From: Dechloromonas sp. | GTDB taxonomy: Bacteria; Pseudomonadota; Gammaproteobacteria; Burkholderiales; Rhodocyclaceae | Assembly: GCA_016791065.1 (NCBI GenBank) | Contig: JAEUOD010000145.1 | Location: forward strand, 1-46,833 | Length of the DNA stretch: 46,833 nucleotides | Direction of reading: 5' to 3' | Shown here: positions 26,098 through 33,333 of the stretch, piece by piece | Layout: each line of letters begins with the position of its first letter | How positions within the stretch are numbered: position 1 is the stretch's first letter | The notes under the pieces: generated by a model | The model's input: the letters and a program-made list of their open reading frames with translations, nothing else | Database searches by the model: none | Told to the model about the DNA's origin: nothing | Translations under genes and position numbers: made by a program

Positions 26098-26532
26098 ATG
26101 CCCGCACAATATCCGCTGCCCGTCTTCCATTTCACCGTGCAATGGGGCGGCGCCCGCGTCGGCTTTTCCGAAGTCAGCGGCCTGACCCAGGAAGTCCAGG
26201 CCATCGAGTACCGCGACGGCGCCTTCCCGGAATACTCGGCGATCAAGATGCCGGGACTCAGGAAGTTCAGCAACATCGTCATGAAGCGCGGCGTCTTCAA
26301 GAGCGACAACGACTTCGCCAAATGGCTGTCGACGGTGAAGCTCAACACCGTCGAGCGGCGCGACCTCGTGATCAGCCTGCTCAACGAGAAGCACGAGCCG
26401 GTGATGATCTGGAAGGCGCACAACGCCTTCCCGGTCAAGGTTGAGGGGCCGCAGCTCAAGGCCTCCGGCAACGAGGTGGCGATCGAGAGCATCGAACTCG
26501 CCCACGAGGGCCTGGAAGTGCAGAACGACTAG
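26098..26532 (+). CDS. eCIS inner tube protein (gp19/Pvc1-like)
   Basis: Hcp-like tube protomer stacked into hexameric rings inside the sheath. The 144-residue product has the tube beta-barrel signatures FHFTVQWGGARVGFSEVSGL, VQAIEYRDG, KMPGLRKFSNIVMKRGVF, DLVISLLNEKHEPVMIW and a final strand IESIELAHEGLE. Length is standard. AGAGGAG lies nine bases before the ATG. It is followed nine bases later by a second, diverged tube gene, as Pvc1/Pvc5 pairs in related particles. Confidence 0.95.
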   Translation: MPAQYPLPVFHFTVQWGGARVGFSEVSGLTQEVQAIEYRDGAFPEYSAIKMPGLRKFSNIVMKRGVFKSDNDFAKWLSTVKLNTVERRDLVISLLNEKHEPVMIWKAHNAFPVKVEGPQLKASGNEVAIESIELAHEGLEVQND

Positions 26533-26540
26533 GCTCCGCC

Positions 26541-26984
26541 ATGGCCAGCTACTACCCGCCGGTCGGCTTCCACTTCAAGGTCGAGTTCGTCGGCCTGTCG
26601 TCGGATGCCGATACCCGCTTCACCGATGTCGGCGGCCTGACGGCCGAGATGGGCACCGAGGAAGTCGCGGAGGGGGGCGAGAACCGCTATGTGCAGAAGT
26701 ACCCGACCCGCGCCAAGTACCCGGAACTCGTTCTCAAGCGCGGCCTGCTCCGGCAGACCGGCCTGGCCGACTGGATCCGGCGCTGCCTGCTCGAATACCG
26801 CATCGAGCCGATGAGCGTCGACATCCACCTGCTTAACGACGCCCACGCGCCGCTGATGACCTGGCACGTGATCGGCGCCTACCCGACCAAGTGGTCGGTC
26901 AGCGACTTCAACGCCGCCGGCAACGCCATCGTCGTCGAGTCGCTGCAACTGGCCTACCAGTACTTCACGGTGGATCGTTCCTGA
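26541..26984 (+). CDS. eCIS second tube protein / tube initiator (Pvc5/Afp5-like)
   Basis: The 147-residue product is a diverged paralog of the main tube protein: YPPVGFHFKVEFVGL, TRFTDVGGLTAEMGTEEV, KYPELVLKRGLLRQTGLADW, SVDIHLLNDAHAPLMTWHV and VVESLQLAYQYFTV. Proteins of this type form the first ring between spike hub and tube in Afp/PVC structures (family knowledge). Assignment to the initiator role rests on gene order, directly before DUF5908 and the LysM adaptor. Confidence 0.9.
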   Translation: MASYYPPVGFHFKVEFVGLSSDADTRFTDVGGLTAEMGTEEVAEGGENRYVQKYPTRAKYPELVLKRGLLRQTGLADWIRRCLLEYRIEPMSVDIHLLNDAHAPLMTWHVIGAYPTKWSVSDFNAAGNAIVVESLQLAYQYFTVDRS

Positions 26985-26993
26985 GGAGGCGCC

Positions 26994-27164
26994 ATGCCCA
27001 TCGTCGTCGATGAAGTCGTGATCTCCGTCGAAGTCCGCAACCGCGAGGCCGGCGGCACCACGCCCGGGCCGGCGCAGGCGGCGCCGGTCGAGGACCGCCA
27101 GGCGCTGGTCGAGGAATGCGTCGCGATGGTGCTCGCCGTGCTGCGCGAGCGCGAGGAACCTTGA
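26994..27164 (+). CDS. eCIS small protein DUF5908 (Pvc6/Afp6-like)
   Basis: A 56-residue gene easily missed by length cut-offs. It starts MPIVVDEVVISVEVRNREAG, the standard DUF5908 opening (short MPI-beta-strand), followed by a Pro/Ala linker and an acidic helix ending in LREREEP. TGAGGAGG, overlapping the stop of the tube gene, lies immediately upstream of the ATG at 26994. The stop is two bases before the LysM gene. Role unknown; it is a regular member of eCIS operons at exactly this place, between the second tube and the LysM adaptor. Confidence 0.85.
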   Translation: MPIVVDEVVISVEVRNREAGGTTPGPAQAAPVEDRQALVEECVAMVLAVLREREEP

Positions 27165-27165
27165 G

Positions 27166-27840
27166 ATGATTCCGGACGCCCACGGCAAGCTCGAAAAGCT
27201 GACCATCCTGGCCTATGCCGAGGCGGACTACGCCGGGTCGCCGATCGCGCGTTTCGAGGCCTTCGTCAATCCGGCCGAGATCACGCTTTCCTACGAGATC
27301 GAGTACGACGCCGCTCAGGGCGCGGGGACGACCAACAGCCGGATGAATTTCAAGAACATGAAGCCGGGCGATCTCTCGCTCGCCGTCTTCATCGACGGCA
27401 CCGGCGCCAACGGCCGGAGTGCCGACGTCCAGCAGGAAATCGAGAAATTCCAGACGGCGACGATGTACAACGGCGACATCCACCGCAGCAATTACCTCAA
27501 GGTCGTCTGGGGAACGCTGCAGGTCAAGCGCTGCGTGCTGAAGAGCGCCTCGATCGCCTACAAGCTTTTCCGGCCCGACGGCGTGCCGCTGCGCGCCGTG
27601 ATCAGCGCAGTGTTCACCGACAATTCGGACGACCAGACGCGCGTCGCCATCGCCCAGGACCATTCGCCCGACCTGACGCATCGCCGCATCTTCAAGGCCG
27701 GCGACCGGCTCCCGGCGCTGTGCGGCGAAATCTACGGCGATCCGCGCCTTTACCTGCGCGTCGCCGAGGCCAACGGTCTCGACGATTTCCGCCGCATCGC
27801 GCCAGGTACCGAAGTCTTCTTCCCGCCGCTGGAGAAGTAG
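27166..27840 (+). CDS. eCIS LysM-containing tube-spike adaptor (Pvc7/Afp7-like)
   Basis: The 224-residue product has an N-terminal tube-like beta domain (LTILAYAEADYAGSPIARFE, FVNPAEITLSYEIEYD) and a C-terminal LysM at about residues 172-222 (FKAGDRLPALCGEIYGDPRL, VAEANGLDDFRRIAPGTEVF). In related particles this protein bridges spike hub and baseplate; the LysM there is structural rather than wall-binding. Start at 27166 follows the DUF5908 stop with one base between; GAGGAACC upstream serves as ribosome site. Confidence 0.92.
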   Translation: MIPDAHGKLEKLTILAYAEADYAGSPIARFEAFVNPAEITLSYEIEYDAAQGAGTTNSRMNFKNMKPGDLSLAVFIDGTGANGRSADVQQEIEKFQTATMYNGDIHRSNYLKVVWGTLQVKRCVLKSASIAYKLFRPDGVPLRAVISAVFTDNSDDQTRVAIAQDHSPDLTHRRIFKAGDRLPALCGEIYGDPRLYLRVAEANGLDDFRRIAPGTEVFFPPLEK

Positions 27841-27843
27841 GGC

Positions 27844-29565
27844 ATGCCCGATACCCGCACCCTGCCCATCGCTGCCGCGCACCGCGAATTCACGGTCAAG
27901 GCCGGCGGCCAGCCGGTGCCGCGCGAGCATCAGCTGGCCTCGGTCAGCATCAGCCTCGCCGCCAACCGCATCGCCAGCGCCCGCCTCGCCTACGTCGACG
28001 GCGTTGCGGCGACCGGCGCCTTCGCCCTCAGCGACAGCGATCTGTTCAAGCCCGGTCAACGCGTCGAAATTTCGGCTGGCGCCGGGCGTGACCAGGCGGT
28101 GCTCTTCGTCGGCGTCGTCGTCCGCCACGGGCTCAAGGCCAGCGAGCGGGCCGCCCCGCAGCTCGTCATCGACTGCCGCCATGCGGCGAGCAAGCTCACC
28201 GTGACGCCGCGTTCGTCGAGCCATTTCGATGCGACCGACAGCGACATCATCGAAGCCGTGCTCGGCGCCGCCGGCCTGCAGGGCGAGATCGAGGCGACCA
28301 CGGCCAAGCATCCGCAGGTGCTGCAATACGACGCGACGGACTGGGATTTCCTGCTCGCCCGCGCCCGCGCCAACGGCCAGCTCGTGTGGTGCGAGGGCGA
28401 AAAGATCGTCGTCCGCAAGCCGGCGCTCGCCGGGGCGCCGGTCTGCACCCTGAACTACGGCGCCACCCTGCTCGATTTTGAGGCCGAGATCGACGCCCGT
28501 AAGCAGGTCGACGGTATCCACGGCATTGCCTGGGACCCGGCGCAGCAGGCCCTGATCGATCTCGAAGGCGCGGCGCCGATGCTCGCCGCGCCGGGCAACC
28601 TGGGCAGCGACGAGCTGGCTGCCGTCGCCGGCCGCCGGCTCGACCTGCGCCATGCGGCGCTCAGCGAGCCCGAAGCCCAGGCCTGGGCCGATGGCAACGG
28701 CCTCTACCGTCGGCTCGACCAGGTGAGCGGGCGCGGCAAGTGTATCGGCATCGGCAGCGTCCGGCCGGGCGTCGTGGTCGAGCTGGCCGGTCTCGGCCAG
28801 CGCTTCAACGGCCAGGTTTTCGTGACGGCGGCACGCCATGAGTTCAGCCTGGTCCAGGGCTGGCGCACCCACGTCCAGTTCGGCGGCGTGCTCGATGCGC
28901 CGGCCAAGCCAACGCCGGCCAGCCTGTTGCCGGCAGTCTCCGGCCTGCAGGTCGGCATCGTCAGCAGCAACGAAGACCCGGATGGTGAGCACCGCGTGCG
29001 CGTCCGCCTGCCGCTCCTCGGCCTTGCCGACGACGGTCTCTGGGCGCGCGTCGCCAGCCTCGATGCCGGCGACGACCGCGGCTTCTTCTTCCGCCCCGAG
29101 ATCGGCGACGAGGTGGTGGTCGGCTTTTTTGGCGAAGACCCGCGCCACCCGGTGATCCTCGGCATGCTGCACAGCAGTGCCAAGGCGGCGCCCCTGGCCG
29201 GTTCGGACGACAACCACGAAAAACTCTACAAGAGCCGTTCCGGCATGCGCCTGCATTTCGACGACGAGAAGACGGTGCTGACGCTCGATACGCCGGCCGG
29301 CAACGCCATCGTCCTCGATGAGGACAAGAAGTCGCTGACCCTGGCCGACCAGCACGGCAACAAAATCGTCCTCGACGCCGACGGCATCCGTCTCGAAAGC
29401 GGCAAGGCCATCGCCGCCAAGGCCGGCACCGAACTCGGCCTGGAATCGGGAACCGGCTTCAGCGCCAAGGGCGGCACCGAACTCAAGCTCGAAGGCGGCA
29501 CCCAGGCCGAGCTGTCGAGCGCCGCGACGACCGCCGTCAAGGGCGGCATCGTCCAGATTAATTAA
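27844..29565 (+). CDS. eCIS VgrG-like central spike protein (Pvc8/Afp8-like)
   Basis: Trimeric hub and needle that sits under the tube. The 573-residue product has gp27-like hub domains (FTVKAGGQPVPREHQLASVS, then YDATDWDFLLARARANGQLV), an OB-fold at about residues 369-445 (VGIVSSNEDPDGEHRVRVRL, EIGDEVVVGFFGEDPRHPVI) and, from about 460, a repetitive beta-helix (GNAIVLDEDKKSLTLAD, GNKIVLDADGIRLESG, GTELGLESG, GTELKLEGG). No effector domain is fused at the C-terminus. It is followed 12 bases later by the PAAR tip. Confidence 0.95.
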   Translation: MPDTRTLPIAAAHREFTVKAGGQPVPREHQLASVSISLAANRIASARLAYVDGVAATGAFALSDSDLFKPGQRVEISAGAGRDQAVLFVGVVVRHGLKASERAAPQLVIDCRHAASKLTVTPRSSSHFDATDSDIIEAVLGAAGLQGEIEATTAKHPQVLQYDATDWDFLLARARANGQLVWCEGEKIVVRKPALAGAPVCTLNYGATLLDFEAEIDARKQVDGIHGIAWDPAQQALIDLEGAAPMLAAPGNLGSDELAAVAGRRLDLRHAALSEPEAQAWADGNGLYRRLDQVSGRGKCIGIGSVRPGVVVELAGLGQRFNGQVFVTAARHEFSLVQGWRTHVQFGGVLDAPAKPTPASLLPAVSGLQVGIVSSNEDPDGEHRVRVRLPLLGLADDGLWARVASLDAGDDRGFFFRPEIGDEVVVGFFGEDPRHPVILGMLHSSAKAAPLAGSDDNHEKLYKSRSGMRLHFDDEKTVLTLDTPAGNAIVLDEDKKSLTLADQHGNKIVLDADGIRLESGKAIAAKAGTELGLESGTGFSAKGGTELKLEGGTQAELSSAATTAVKGGIVQIN

Positions 29566-29577
29566 GGGAGCACGAGC

Positions 29578-29856
29578 ATGCCAGCAGCCGTTTGTGTCGG
29601 AGACATCAGCAACCACGGGGGCACCGTCGTCGGGCCGGGCGTACCGACCGTGCTCATCGCCGGCAAACCGGCGGCGGTGGCCGGCGACTTGCACGTCTGC
29701 GTCCTGCCGCCTTCCGGCCACCAGCCGACGGTCAGCCCTTTCCCGATGGGCAGCCCCACGGTCCTGATCGGCGGCCGGCCGGCCTTGCGCACCACCGACG
29801 CCTGTATCTGCGGCGCGATGGCGGCGGTCGGCCAGCCGACAGTCCAGATCGGCTGA
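29578..29856 (+). CDS. PAAR-type spike tip protein (Pvc10/Afp10-like)
   Basis: A 92-residue PAAR-fold cone that caps the spike. Typical features are GDISNHGGTVVGPGVPTVLI, AVAGDLHVC, PFPMGSPTVLIGGRPALRTT and DACICGAMAAVGQPTVQIG; the His and Cys residues (DLHVC, DACIC) are the expected metal ligands. There is no fused toxin. Order VgrG-PAAR-gp25 differs from Pvc8-9-10 by swapping the last two. GGGAG precedes the ATG. Confidence 0.95.
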   Translation: MPAAVCVGDISNHGGTVVGPGVPTVLIAGKPAAVAGDLHVCVLPPSGHQPTVSPFPMGSPTVLIGGRPALRTTDACICGAMAAVGQPTVQIG

Positions 29857-29859
29857 GCC

Positions 29860-30297
29860 ATGGCTGACCAGTACGTTTCCTTCCTCGGCACCGGCTGGAG
29901 CTTCCCGCCGAGCTTCGCAGGCGGCGGCGTGGCGATGACCGCCGACGAAGCCGACATCCACGCCAGTCTCGCCATCCTTTTCGGTACCGCCGCCGGCGAG
30001 CGCCTGTTCGCACCGAAATACGGCCTCGACATGCATGAACTGCTTTTCGAGCCGATGAGCACGACCCTGCGCACCCTGCTGCTCGACCGCGTGCGTACCG
30101 CCATCCTGATCTACGAGCCGCGCATCAAGGTGCTCGAACTCGCCGTCGACTCCCCCGACCCCAACGCCGGTAACCTGCACATCCGGCTCGACTACAGCGT
30201 GCGCGCCACCAATTCGCGCTTCAACCTCGTCTTCCCCTTCTACCGCACCGACAGCAACGAATTGCGGGCGGCCGTGGCGGGCGCCGGATTGCCGTGA
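29860..30297 (+). CDS. eCIS gpW/gp25-family baseplate wedge (Pvc9-like)
   Basis: The 145-residue product connects baseplate to sheath. It shows the gp25 core: GTGWSFPPSF, DIHASLAILFGTAAGERLF (nucleates the sheath handshake), PKYGLDMHELLFEP and AILIYEPRIKVLEL. Length is usual. It begins three bases after the PAAR stop, so the pair is coupled. Confidence 0.95.
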   Translation: MADQYVSFLGTGWSFPPSFAGGGVAMTADEADIHASLAILFGTAAGERLFAPKYGLDMHELLFEPMSTTLRTLLLDRVRTAILIYEPRIKVLELAVDSPDPNAGNLHIRLDYSVRATNSRFNLVFPFYRTDSNELRAAVAGAGLP

Positions 30298-30307
30298 AGA
30301 GATCGCC

Positions 30308-33300
30308 ATGGCCAGCGCGACCATCCTCCAGAACCTGATCGCCCGCCTCGGCCAGAGCCAGGACGACCGCCACCCGCGCGAACTGGCCCCGGACTTCGTG
30401 CGCATCGACGAGCGTTCCGGCGCCGACCTGCTGGCCCAGGCGCGCGCCCTGGCCGGCAAGCTGCACCACTACCCGCACGATCCCGAGCTGCCCGGCGGCG
30501 ACTGGCGCGGCTTCTTCCCGGAAGGCGACGACGCGGCGCTGCTCGCCCGCGACGACGGCAGCGTGCCGCCGCACCTCGGCCTGTTCGGCGCCTTTCTCAA
30601 ACTCTACGAATATCCGCAGGCGGCGCTCAACGGCCTAGGTGCGCGCCATCTCGATTTCCAGTACCGACGCGTCCTCGGCTTCGTGCCGCGCCCGGCCGCC
30701 GCCGACTATGCCCATCTCGTCTGCGAACTGAAGAAGGGCGCTGCCCCGTTCGCCATCGGCCCGGCGCAGCGCTTTTCCGCCGGCAAGGATGAGGCGGGGC
30801 GCGAATGGTTCTACCGGCCGCTGCGCGAGACAGTCATCAACCACGCCCGGGTCGCGGCGCTGCACAGTGTCCATCGCGATGGCGGCGGCCTGCATTTTGC
30901 GCCGGTCGCCCACTCGGCCGATGGCCTGGGCGGCGTGCCCGATCCGGCGCGGCCGCAATGGCGCGCCTTCGGCCATGCCGGGTTGCCGCTGGCCCCGGTC
31001 GGCTGTGCCCTGGCTTCGTCGCTGTTCCGCCTGCAGGAAGGGCTGCGCCGCATCGAACTCGATCTCGAACTGGCCGGCCTCGATGCCGTCGGGCTGGATG
31101 CCACGGGGCTGGCCGCCAGCCTGCACGCCTATGTCTCCGGCGCCGAAGGCTGGCTTGGCCCCTATGCCCTCGGCGGCAAGCGGGCCGGCAATGTGCTGAC
31201 CCTCGATTTTGCCGTCGCTGCCGGCGAGCCTGCCGTCGTCGATTACGACCCCGCGATCCACGGCCTCGCCTTCGTGCCCGGCCTGCCGGTCGTGCAACTG
31301 CTGCTGCGGCCCGAGTCTGCGGCGCGCTACGCGGCGCTGGCGGCGCTGCGTCCCGGCCGGCTCGCGGCGCGCGTCGCGGTCACCGGCATGAGCGGCCTCG
31401 CGCTGGAAAACGACAACGGTCCGCTCAATCCGAAAAAGGCCTTCCTGCCCTTCGGGCCGCAGCCGGTCAAGGGGGCGCGCTTCATGGTCGGTTGCCCCGA
31501 GGCGCTCGGCAAGCGCCTGCTCGACCTCAAGCTGCGCCTGGCCTGGCAGGCCGCCCCGGCCAACCTCCATGCCTGGTATGTCGATTACAAGCGCCGCTCG
31601 GCCATGCAGAACGGCGTCTCGGCCCGCCTGGTCTATACCGACGCCGGCGGCGGCCGCACCGAGACCAGCCTCGACCTGATGGCGCGCGACAGCAGCGGCG
31701 CCAGCGTGCTCAGCCCCTCGGCGCCGCCGCCGGCAAGTTCGGCCAAGGATGGCGACGACTACCGCTTCGCGCTGCTGCGCGGCGGCAGTTCCTTCAGTCG
31801 TTGGCTCGGCAAGCGTTTTGGCATGGCCCGGCCGATGTACCAGCGCGAAGCGGTGGCACCGCCACCGGCGCGCAGCGGTTTCGTCACGGTCGGGCTGGAC
31901 GACGATTTCCTGCATGCCGACTACCGGCGCGAAGCGGTCGAGCATGCGGTGAAGAACGACAAGATCGTGCTCAACGAACCCTACACGCCGACCGTGCAGC
32001 AGATCAGCCTCGACTACCGGGCGACGACGGCGACGGTCGATGTCGGCGCGACCGGCGAGGCCGATTTCGTCGCCGCCGGCGAACTGCAGTTCTTCCACGT
32101 CGGCGCCTTCGGCCAGCGCCGCGAACACGGCTTCCTGCGCCGCAGCCTGGCCTGGGCCGACGGACAGGCGATCGGCCTGCTGCCGGCCTATCCCGACGAG
32201 GGCGAATTCCTGATCGGTCTTTCCGGCATCGGCGCCGGCGAGGCGGCCAGCCTGCTGCTGCAGGTCGCCGAAGGCAGCGCCGATCCCGATCTGCAGGCCC
32301 GGCCGGTGCGCTGGTCGGTGCTCTGCGACAATCACTGGCGGCCGGTCGCCGCCGACGAACTGGCCCTCGACACGACGCGCGCGCTGCGCGCCAGCGGCCT
32401 GGTCGGTATCGTCCTGTCGCGCTGGACGACGACGGACAACAGTTGGCTGCCGCCCGGCCGGGTCTGGCTCAAGGCGGCCATCGCCGAGGGCAGCGCCGCC
32501 GCCTGCCAGTTGCTGGCCGTGGCGAGCAATGGCATCGAGGTGGCTTGCGAACTGCCGCCCGAAGCCGAGCGTCCGGCGCATGTCGTGGCGCCGGGCAGCA
32601 TTGCCTGCCTGCTCGATGCGCCGGCCGGAGTCAAGCAGGTGGCGCAACCGCAGGCCAGCTTCGGCGGCCGGGCCCGCGAAGGCGACGAGGCCCTGCGTCG
32701 GCGCGCCGCCGAACGCCTGCGTCACCGCCAGCGCTGCCTCACCGCCTGGGACTACGAGCGCCTGCTGCTCGAAGCCTTCCCCGAAGTGCATCGCATCAAG
32801 TGCATCCCGCACGCCAGCGACACGTCCTGGATGGCGCCCGGCAATGTCCTGCTGGTGGCGATTCCCGACCTGCGCAACCGCAATGCGCTTGATCCGCTGC
32901 GGCCGAAGGTCGATCTCGATACCCTGACCCGCATGCGGGAAATCGCCGCCGCCCATGCGCCGCCGCAGGTCACGGTGCGGGTGCGCAATCCCGCTTACCA
33001 GGCGGTGCGCCTCGATTTCAAGGTGCGCTTCGTGGCTGGCCTGCCTTTCGACTACACCCGCCAGCAACTCCACGCCGCCATCGTCCAGGCCCTCTCGCCC
33101 TGGGCTTTCGAGGCCGGCCGGCAACTGCAGTTTGGCGGCCGCCTCTATCGTTCCGTGCTGCTCGATTTCATCGAGGAACTGCCCTATGTCGATTTCGTCA
33201 CCGACTTCCGCTTCGGTCTCGCCGGCAGCGGTGCCAGCCTGCTCGCCGATGTGCCCGACATCGTCGCCGACCGGCCCGATGCCATCCTCGTCTCGGCGGC

Positions 33301-33331
33301 GAGCCACGTCATCGGCGAAGTGAGCGATTGA
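30308..33331 (+). CDS. eCIS baseplate J-like protein (Pvc11/Afp11-like)
   Basis: Large wedge component equivalent to phage gp6/J. The 1007-residue protein opens MASATILQNLIARLGQSQDD. The conserved baseplate-J part lies at about residues 780-1000: FGGRAREGDEALRRRAAERL, LTAWDYERLLLEAFPEVHRI, VTVRVRNPAYQAVRLDFKVR and FGGRLYRSVLLDFIEELPYV. The first 700 residues are beta-rich with no recognised domain, except family resemblance to other eCIS J proteins. It starts ten bases after gp25 and ends two bases before the next start. Confidence 0.93.
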   Translation: MASATILQNLIARLGQSQDDRHPRELAPDFVRIDERSGADLLAQARALAGKLHHYPHDPELPGGDWRGFFPEGDDAALLARDDGSVPPHLGLFGAFLKLYEYPQAALNGLGARHLDFQYRRVLGFVPRPAAADYAHLVCELKKGAAPFAIGPAQRFSAGKDEAGREWFYRPLRETVINHARVAALHSVHRDGGGLHFAPVAHSADGLGGVPDPARPQWRAFGHAGLPLAPVGCALASSLFRLQEGLRRIELDLELAGLDAVGLDATGLAASLHAYVSGAEGWLGPYALGGKRAGNVLTLDFAVAAGEPAVVDYDPAIHGLAFVPGLPVVQLLLRPESAARYAALAALRPGRLAARVAVTGMSGLALENDNGPLNPKKAFLPFGPQPVKGARFMVGCPEALGKRLLDLKLRLAWQAAPANLHAWYVDYKRRSAMQNGVSARLVYTDAGGGRTETSLDLMARDSSGASVLSPSAPPPASSAKDGDDYRFALLRGGSSFSRWLGKRFGMARPMYQREAVAPPPARSGFVTVGLDDDFLHADYRREAVEHAVKNDKIVLNEPYTPTVQQISLDYRATTATVDVGATGEADFVAAGELQFFHVGAFGQRREHGFLRRSLAWADGQAIGLLPAYPDEGEFLIGLSGIGAGEAASLLLQVAEGSADPDLQARPVRWSVLCDNHWRPVAADELALDTTRALRASGLVGIVLSRWTTTDNSWLPPGRVWLKAAIAEGSAAACQLLAVASNGIEVACELPPEAERPAHVVAPGSIACLLDAPAGVKQVAQPQASFGGRAREGDEALRRRAAERLRHRQRCLTAWDYERLLLEAFPEVHRIKCIPHASDTSWMAPGNVLLVAIPDLRNRNALDPLRPKVDLDTLTRMREIAAAHAPPQVTVRVRNPAYQAVRLDFKVRFVAGLPFDYTRQQLHAAIVQALSPWAFEAGRQLQFGGRLYRSVLLDFIEELPYVDFVTDFRFGLAGSGASLLADVPDIVADRPDAILVSAASHVIGEVSD

Positions 33332-33333
33332 CC

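Noticed and set aside
26965-30459. 1164-codon minus-strand open frame across LysM, VgrG, PAAR and gp25 genes
   Set aside because: It crosses five clear eCIS genes on the other strand and encodes no recognisable domain; it results from high GC at third positions.
30635-33307. 890-codon minus-strand open frame opposite the baseplate J gene
   Set aside because: Shadow of a confidently assigned baseplate gene; no domain seen.
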